DNA of 64,000 bases from Macrosoma leucophasiata (lineage: Eukaryota > Arthropoda > Insecta > Lepidoptera > Hedylidae): the NCBI GenBank assembly GCA_036365455.1, contig JAWQUS010000016.1:13105001-13169000 (forward strand), in the 5' to 3' direction. The position numbers and the translations under genes are program-made. Of the stretch, positions 46,491 through 64,000 are shown in pieces. The notes beneath the pieces were generated by a model. The model did no database searches and was not told where the DNA came from. It saw only the letters and a list, made by a program, of their open reading frames with translations. Position 1 is the stretch's first letter; every line of letters begins with the position of its first letter.

Positions 46491-47594
46491 CATTGGGATT
46501 TTTGTATATCAATGATTATTATGATAGATATTAATTGTACACATCAATATTTGTAACCTTTGAAATAACAAAATGTGTGCATTGAAGAATAATGAGTCAC
46601 CTTACTCATTATATTTAAAGCTTAGGTACTTGCTCTTAACTCTGCCAGATCGACAAAGTCAAAGATCAAAAGCTCAGCGAGTTTAACTTTGTCAAAATAC
46701 AATGACCACCGCAGCGTCACTTGAAATCATCCAATTTGTGCCGAATCATTTTTGATACAACTCTATGATGAGCAAGATAATTGCTTCGATTAAGACAGAT
46801 TGATCATGCTATTTTTATTAAGGTATAGTATAGTGGCTCGCCCCGGCTTTGCACGGGTGCAATGAAGTTACTCGGTGAAGATGCAACTCTCTAATGGTGA
46901 AAGAATTTGTTATCAGTCCAATCAACATAAGTCAATATAAATATGTCATTTTATCTATAATGATTTTATTCCATTCCATCTATTGTGTCTAAATCTATGG
47001 AATAAATAACCTGCAAGCTCATTTGTAAGTTTTGGAAAGATTCCAAACAGACATCTTCAAAAATATTTTTCTGATAAAATGTGCAAAGCCATTAAAATTC
47101 ATTTTAAGCAAAACATGTTTTGTAAAAGTCTATTTTTATCCGCAAAGTCGATGTGCATAAATGCATTACGAGTGTGCCGTTCAAACAGGAAAATGTATAT
47201 TTTATGTTAAAATGTTGTATAAATTAAAAAAGGCAACGCTTTGTCGCTCCGATGTATCATATTATTCACCTTTGTGATAGTTTTTCCGCACCATGTAAGC
47301 ACATCTTATTTTTTTTTCAAGGATTAGGTATTGTAAAGCATGACTAAAGATTTTTATTTTTTTTACATACAATCTTACTAATTAGTATTATATATGCGAA
47401 AACACACTTGACATCATGATAACATGTGTTTTATTAATATATTTAACGCTGAAAATATAACTGCAGTACCTATTATTATGTTTTCATGATCTGATAGGAC
47501 AAAATATTTTTTACCTTCACGATTTTCAGATCACGGAAATTAAAAAAAAATGTATTTTATATTTTTAACTACAGTTTTTAAAATTATATGCTAT
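46491..47594. other. AT-rich intergenic sequence with a repeat fragment
   Basis: 46822-46925 is a partial 190-bp repeat (GGCTCGCCCCGGCTTTGCAC). Nothing else recognised. Confidence 0.5.
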
Positions 47595-47740
47595 CCCCCT
47601 TATTCACAAACGTATTTTAGCTAAAGTGTTGCTAATCTCTCCTTTGTCTTTTTTTATCCTGCACATTTGACAATGCAACTGACAAAGACAAAGCATTCTA
47701 TAGCTAAAACGTATCTAATGTACGTTTATGAATAAGGGGG
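47595..47740. mobile_element. TA-type MITE, uninterrupted copy
   Basis: About 146 bp bounded by CCCCCTTATTCACAAACG and TACGTTTATGAATAAGGGGG, with TA close to both ends. It is the reference for the split MITE at 33803-34751. Confidence 0.82.
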
Positions 47741-48239
47741 TTAATCTAATATCTACATTTTAGTTATTTATTATGGTGTTGTTGTAGCTTGAGTCGAGTA
47801 TTAACTACAACAAGTTTTACACGTTTTATCATCAAAACGTGTACCTACAATATGTAATTACATAAATTATATCGTTGTTTGCCAAACTTTGTTTACCTTT
47901 TATCCCGTAAATAAGAACAAAGCCTGTGTTAAATCAATATGGTGATCCTAAAGCCTCAAAGTTCGGATAAAATGGATAAAGCTACGGTATTTCCTTTATG
48001 GTCGCGGTTGAAAGAATTCAATTACATAATACTGAAGAAGATTAGAAAGGCTTACACGACTTCTACAAGATGAGGTAGAGCCAGCTCTAAGTATTTAATT
48101 ATAAGAAACGCGGTCTAGAATTTACCTAAGAAAGTTGGAGTTAGTTTAATCAGTTTTAAAGTAAGGTCTGTCCCTTCGTCGACTTCGATGTCAACAGTTT
48201 TAATCGTTTTAAGGATGTTTGAAATAAAATCGTTTTCAT

Positions 48240-48420
48240 GATTTTTTTAATATTCTGAATGAAGATGGCAAACAAGTATACAGTTCCCATGGAAGATATG
48301 GAAAAATGCAGCTTTTAAACATGTATACAAAACTCAGAAGTGAAAATGCAGATATATTACCACCATTTGAGTGTATATTATTTTGCCTTTGTGATGAGTT
48401 ACAGTCAATACTATTGTAAA
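48240..48420 (-). mobile_element. SINE family A, very diverged
   Basis: GATGGCAAACAAGTATACAG, GAAAATGCAGATATATTACC and TTTTGCCTTTGTG keep the family order. Confidence 0.4.
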
Positions 48421-48469
48421 AGAAAACCATCTTTATAATAATATATTATTATAATAAATGTAGATATAA

Positions 48470-48705
48470 CTGAAATAACGATTTTATTATCTCTCTTAAA
48501 CTCGAGAACGGCAAGACCGATTTTTCTAATTTAAGTTTTCTAATATTCGTAGAAGTGCAAGGAAGGATTAAATATGAATGAACTGTAAGAAAAACAATGA
48601 TAACAAAATTTAATTTTCCCTTACCAATGTATTGCATATTGTGTAAAAACTTTGACACTGAATTTCCTTCTGATGTGGAACAAATTCGTCGGGTCAACTA
48701 CAACA
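48470..48705 (+). mobile_element. Decayed Helitron 3' tail
   Basis: AACTCGAGAACGGCAAGACC, TTCCCTTACC, ACTTTGACAC and TCGTCGGGTCAACTA parallel 13130-13396 and 52130-52344. Confidence 0.55.
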
Positions 48706-48740
48706 AGCTGTAGCATCCAATCAAGAATTGGATGCTACAG
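48706..48740. repeat. Perfect 15-bp hairpin
   Basis: GCTGTAGCATCCAAT and its complement around CAAGA, directly after the Helitron-like tail. Confidence 0.85.
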
Positions 48741-49030
48741 CCTTTATAACTCTTAGCATACTCCCTTACTAAACAATGACTGTATTTTTATCACAAATAT
48801 GGATTTGATCTATACCAATAACAAAACTTTAATAAATTGAACAGAAATGTCAGGTAAGGATGGTCATAGAGTATTCCTGTAAGTACTGGAATATAAACTC
48901 CAAATAAAAGGTACTTACCTATAATTAGTCTGTATATTGTTACATGTGTACTTAAATTCTTGTCTAAAAATATTATTGTAAGTAGAATGAACAAGTAACT
49001 TAAATGAAAGCCAACACGAAAATTCCAATT

Positions 49031-49036
49031 TTTATT
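49031..49036 (-). terminator. Polyadenylation signal for the AKR gene
   Basis: AATAAA on the minus strand, about 73 bases after the stop codon at 49109. It is the first such signal downstream. Confidence 0.6.
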
Positions 49037-49108
49037 GATTAAATTGCTTTCCAGCCATTACACATTATAATGATTGTAACCTCGTAGTCAAAAATATTCT
49101 GTATTTCG

Positions 49109-61584
<12,476 letters not shown>

Positions 61585-61765
61585 TTCCCGTTATATTCTG
61601 TACCGAACTAACTATATGTGTGCACAAGCTACAGAACTGCTCGCCATGTGTTGATACGCTGCTCTGTTTATTATCAAAGCTTACTGATGATTATTAAATT
61701 TCAATACACTCTAAAATGATATCAAATGCTGTGTTACGCTATCCGTGCCTAATTTGTTCTAATGA
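61585..61765 (-). promoter_or_regulatory. AKR upstream region a
   Basis: Shared with 62124-62288: ACATATAGTTAGTT (TATA-like) about 30 bp before the ATG region, and ATGATATCAAATGCTGTGTT complement blocks. The TSS is not determined. Confidence 0.4.
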
Positions 61766-62036
61766 GCGTATAATTTTCCGACGCTTGTATACTCTAGATA
61801 TTATTTTACTTTGATGGTAAAATAATTATATCGTGTCATTTTAAACATTGTACTCGTCCAAATCAAAATTGATAAATAGCCTTGGACGCTTAAAAAACCA
61901 AGATATATTATCTTTTGTAACTTTAATACTACAAGTTTAATTTCTTTGATAATAAAAGTAGGATTCAGTATTAAACATTTACAGATTTATCCATTAATGC
62001 CAATATTAAACTCGATGGTATTTGAAAATGTAGGTT

Positions 62037-62288
62037 ATCGAAAATTCAATTAATTCATACCCAGGCACGGTTGAGTGAAATAAACCATAGGAAGTAAAGC
62101 GGCCACTCAGCTGCAGTGTCCATTTCCCGCTATATTCTTTACCAAACTAACTATATATGTGCACAAGCTACAGATCTCTGCTCGCCATATGTTGATACGC
62201 TGCTCTGGTACTTATGATTATAAATTTTCAATAAGTACATACACTCTAAAATGATATCAAATGCTATGTTACGCTATCCGTGCTGGAT
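62037..62288 (-). repeat. Duplicate of the AKR first exon and promoter
   Basis: About 250 bp matching 61500-61765. It contains a second complete signal-peptide exon at 62123-62061, again 21 codons (core WPLYFLWFISL), with donor GTATGAAT. It could be an alternative first exon or the relic of a second gene. Confidence 0.85.
62061..62123 (-). CDS. AKR exon 1b, alternative first exon
   Basis: Same length and phase as exon 1a, with five or six amino-acid changes, all keeping a signal-peptide pattern. The donor is still GT. Open frame and conservative changes suggest it may still be used. Confidence 0.5.
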
Positions 62289-62641
62289 TAGTAATGGAAA
62301 CCATCAGAATATCATACACTCATTTATGAAATTAGACACTAATTTATGCGTTGGCACTATTTTTGTGTGTTATTTTAACATAATTAAAAAAGTATGCCGC
62401 GTTAAACTTAGATTTTTTTTTTAACCCTTTCGGATCCTAGTGCATTCCCGTAGAGGCATATTTTTTTTTGGTTATACACAACAAAGTTCTCGCAAGTGTA
62501 TACGGCCAACTTTATTGTTATTTTTTTGATCTGGTTACGCGTATTCCTTTTTTTTCAAGTTTATGTCTGACACAATGACATAGACACACTTAGACTAATA
62601 TGAAAACTTCCCCTAGTCCGACGTCCGAAGATCTCTGATCC

Positions 62642-62914
62642 ATGTGCACACAGTTTGGCACCGGGGCAGCGGGCATGACAAATGAGTTCGACCCCCAACC
62701 GTCCCCTGTGGCCCCACCACGTCCCTATCAAACAGCAGGACCACCGTTAGGCACCCTTCCCCAGCCGTCTCTTCACCACAGCAGTGAGTGGCGGGCAGAG
62801 CAACACCAAACGCCGCTTCCTCTCTGGGTTTCTCTTAACTTCGTCGGTGCGGGGCTACGAAGCCTCCCCGACAAGGCGGAAACCCTCTTGAACCACCTGA
62901 GCGGAACACGATAG
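62642..62914 (+). other. GC-rich 90-codon open frame, unassigned
   Basis: Proline-rich reading (DPQPSPVAPPRPYQ), markedly more GC than its surroundings. The frame ends inside a SINE fragment. Looks like a transposon 5' region or the end of a LINE ORF; no domain seen. Confidence 0.3.
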
Positions 62915-62995
62915 TACTGAACACTACCATGAAGCGGCAAGTAGATTTGATGATTTGCAGATGTGCCTACGCCAGCGAGTAATTAAAGTTATCTA
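62890..62995 (-). mobile_element. SINE family A fragment
   Basis: CCACCTGAGCGGAACACGAT through GCCTACGCCAGCGAG. Confidence 0.55.
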
Positions 62996-63022
62996 CCACA
63001 GACCAAGAATAACATATCATTT

Positions 63023-63336
63023 AAAACGTAACTTCACGCCTGTATTCCCCGAAGGGGTAGGCAGAGGTAAATGCATGCATTCAAGCATACATGCAAACAC
63101 CCACGACTCGCCGGTTACGTTTTGGCCCATGTAACAGGTGGCGAGCCTGTTGACATCTCCGGGCACATTACCAAACTTTGAGGTACTGGGAAATTTCCAG
63201 AAAATGGAAAAATCCCAATGGAACCAGAGATAAAGAGGCTTTTTCACCATTATCTCTGATAACCCCCTACCCGGGAATCGAACCCAGGACCTCAGCGTAG
63301 TAGTAGTGGCCTGCTACCACTAGGCTACCGAGGCAG
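63023..63336 (-). mobile_element. tRNA-derived SINE, complete, 13-bp target duplication
   Basis: Flanked by TAACATATCATTT at 63010-63022 and 63337-63349. The minus-strand 5' end is a tRNA-like promoter: A box GGTAGCCTAGTGGTAGC and B box GGGTTCGATTCC (about 63285-63274). The body follows, and the 3' end is CTACCCCTTCGGGGAATACA then GGCGTGAAGTTACG, a tail shared with lepidopteran LINEs. 314 bp. Confidence 0.9.
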
Positions 63337-63349
63337 TAACATATCATTT

Positions 63350-63825
63350 GTTTTACATAATACCTACTGACAATAGAATTTCTATAGAATTTTGATTTAA
63401 AACAAGCTATGTTGTAAGCTGGAAGTTTAATTTTATAAAATCAAAACATTCCAAGAGATTAACAACGTGCCATCCACTTAGAGAGAATATAACAAGTGAT
63501 AGCCATTTTGCCGCACTACAAGAGAGCAACGATTTACATTCCGTGAATGTCGCTCGTTGGACGTTGTTTGCCGTATATGGATGAGTGCCTTTAATTTACA
63601 ACAATCTACCATTATTCTAACGAACGCATTTACTATGGTATTTAGCACACTTCTGACTGCTACAGTTATTGTTGATTAAAAAAAGAAGAGAATTTGTTTA
63701 TTATACGCGTATAGGTAAACCATAGGTACGTCTAGTTTACTAATATTACCTACATAAAGATGTCATAATAGTTTATGAATAGAAATATTTACGAATTATA
63801 CTTATGTAGATGTTTATAAGTTTCT
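63350..63825. other. AT-rich intergenic sequence
   Basis: Nothing recognised. Confidence 0.5.
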
Positions 63826-63895
63826 CAAGAAAAAAAACCGGTCAAGTACGTGTCGGGACACGCGCAGCGTAGGGTTCCGTAGTTTTTAGGTTTCA
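63826..63895 (+). repeat. ACCGGTCAAGTACG-type repeat, 5' end
   Basis: AAACCGGTCAAGTACGTGTC and GTAGGGTTCCGTAG match the start of 30236-30665. The continuation is unclear. Confidence 0.5.
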
Positions 63896-64000
63896 ATAAT
63901 ATAACAAAATATAAATAAATATTTTCTATGGAGTTGTTCAAAATTTTCGAGTAAATTACATTTAGTAGACTATTTATTATTACTCGCAAACCTGTAATGC

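Overview
The window is eukaryotic, AT-rich, intron-containing and crowded with transposons. Everything recognisable points to a moth or butterfly (Lepidoptera): a cecropia-type mariner, Helitrons ending in CTAG, a BEL/Pao retrotransposon, lepidopteran-style SINEs, and an insect aldo-keto reductase gene with a signal-peptide exon. There are no operons, and most long open frames are repeat-derived or chance.

Layout. 1-420 is the end of a 24-bp GC-rich minisatellite. 2036-3998 is a minus-strand Helitron carrying a 15-bp minisatellite and a SINE. 5.2-10.2 kb is mostly non-coding with SINE copies, a perfect hairpin and a MITE. 10565-13396 is a decayed Helitron with helicase remnants. 15.5-17.8 kb holds two pairs of unexplained direct repeats. 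21973-23251 and 25270-26546 are two mariner copies, the first with an uninterrupted transposase. 28912-29860 is a hAT-type MITE with an 8-bp target duplication, split by a SINE. 31469-32812 is another Helitron. 33803-34751 is a TA-type MITE split by a LINE fragment. 38.5-40.9 kb holds a PIF/Harbinger MITE and repeated promoter-like and exon-like segments. 41225-46485 is a BEL/Pao element with 5-bp target duplications and an internal LINE fragment.

The one clear host gene lies on the minus strand between about 62.1 and 49.0 kb: an aldo-keto reductase of the insect AKR2E type. Seven exons, all joined in phase 0, give a protein of about 352 residues with the catalytic Asp, Tyr, Lys and His present. 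Its first exon, with upstream sequence, occurs twice (61.5 and 62.1 kb). Its second exon has two further decayed partial copies (60.3 and 57.5 kb). Its introns hold a 1.7-kb inverted-repeat element, a LINE 3' end, a tRNA-like inverted repeat, a long GT microsatellite, a Helitron tail and a pair of 200-bp direct repeats. A complete tRNA-derived SINE with a 13-bp target duplication lies upstream at 63023-63336.

All calls come from reading the sequence. No database search or alignment program was run, so family names rest on motif recognition.
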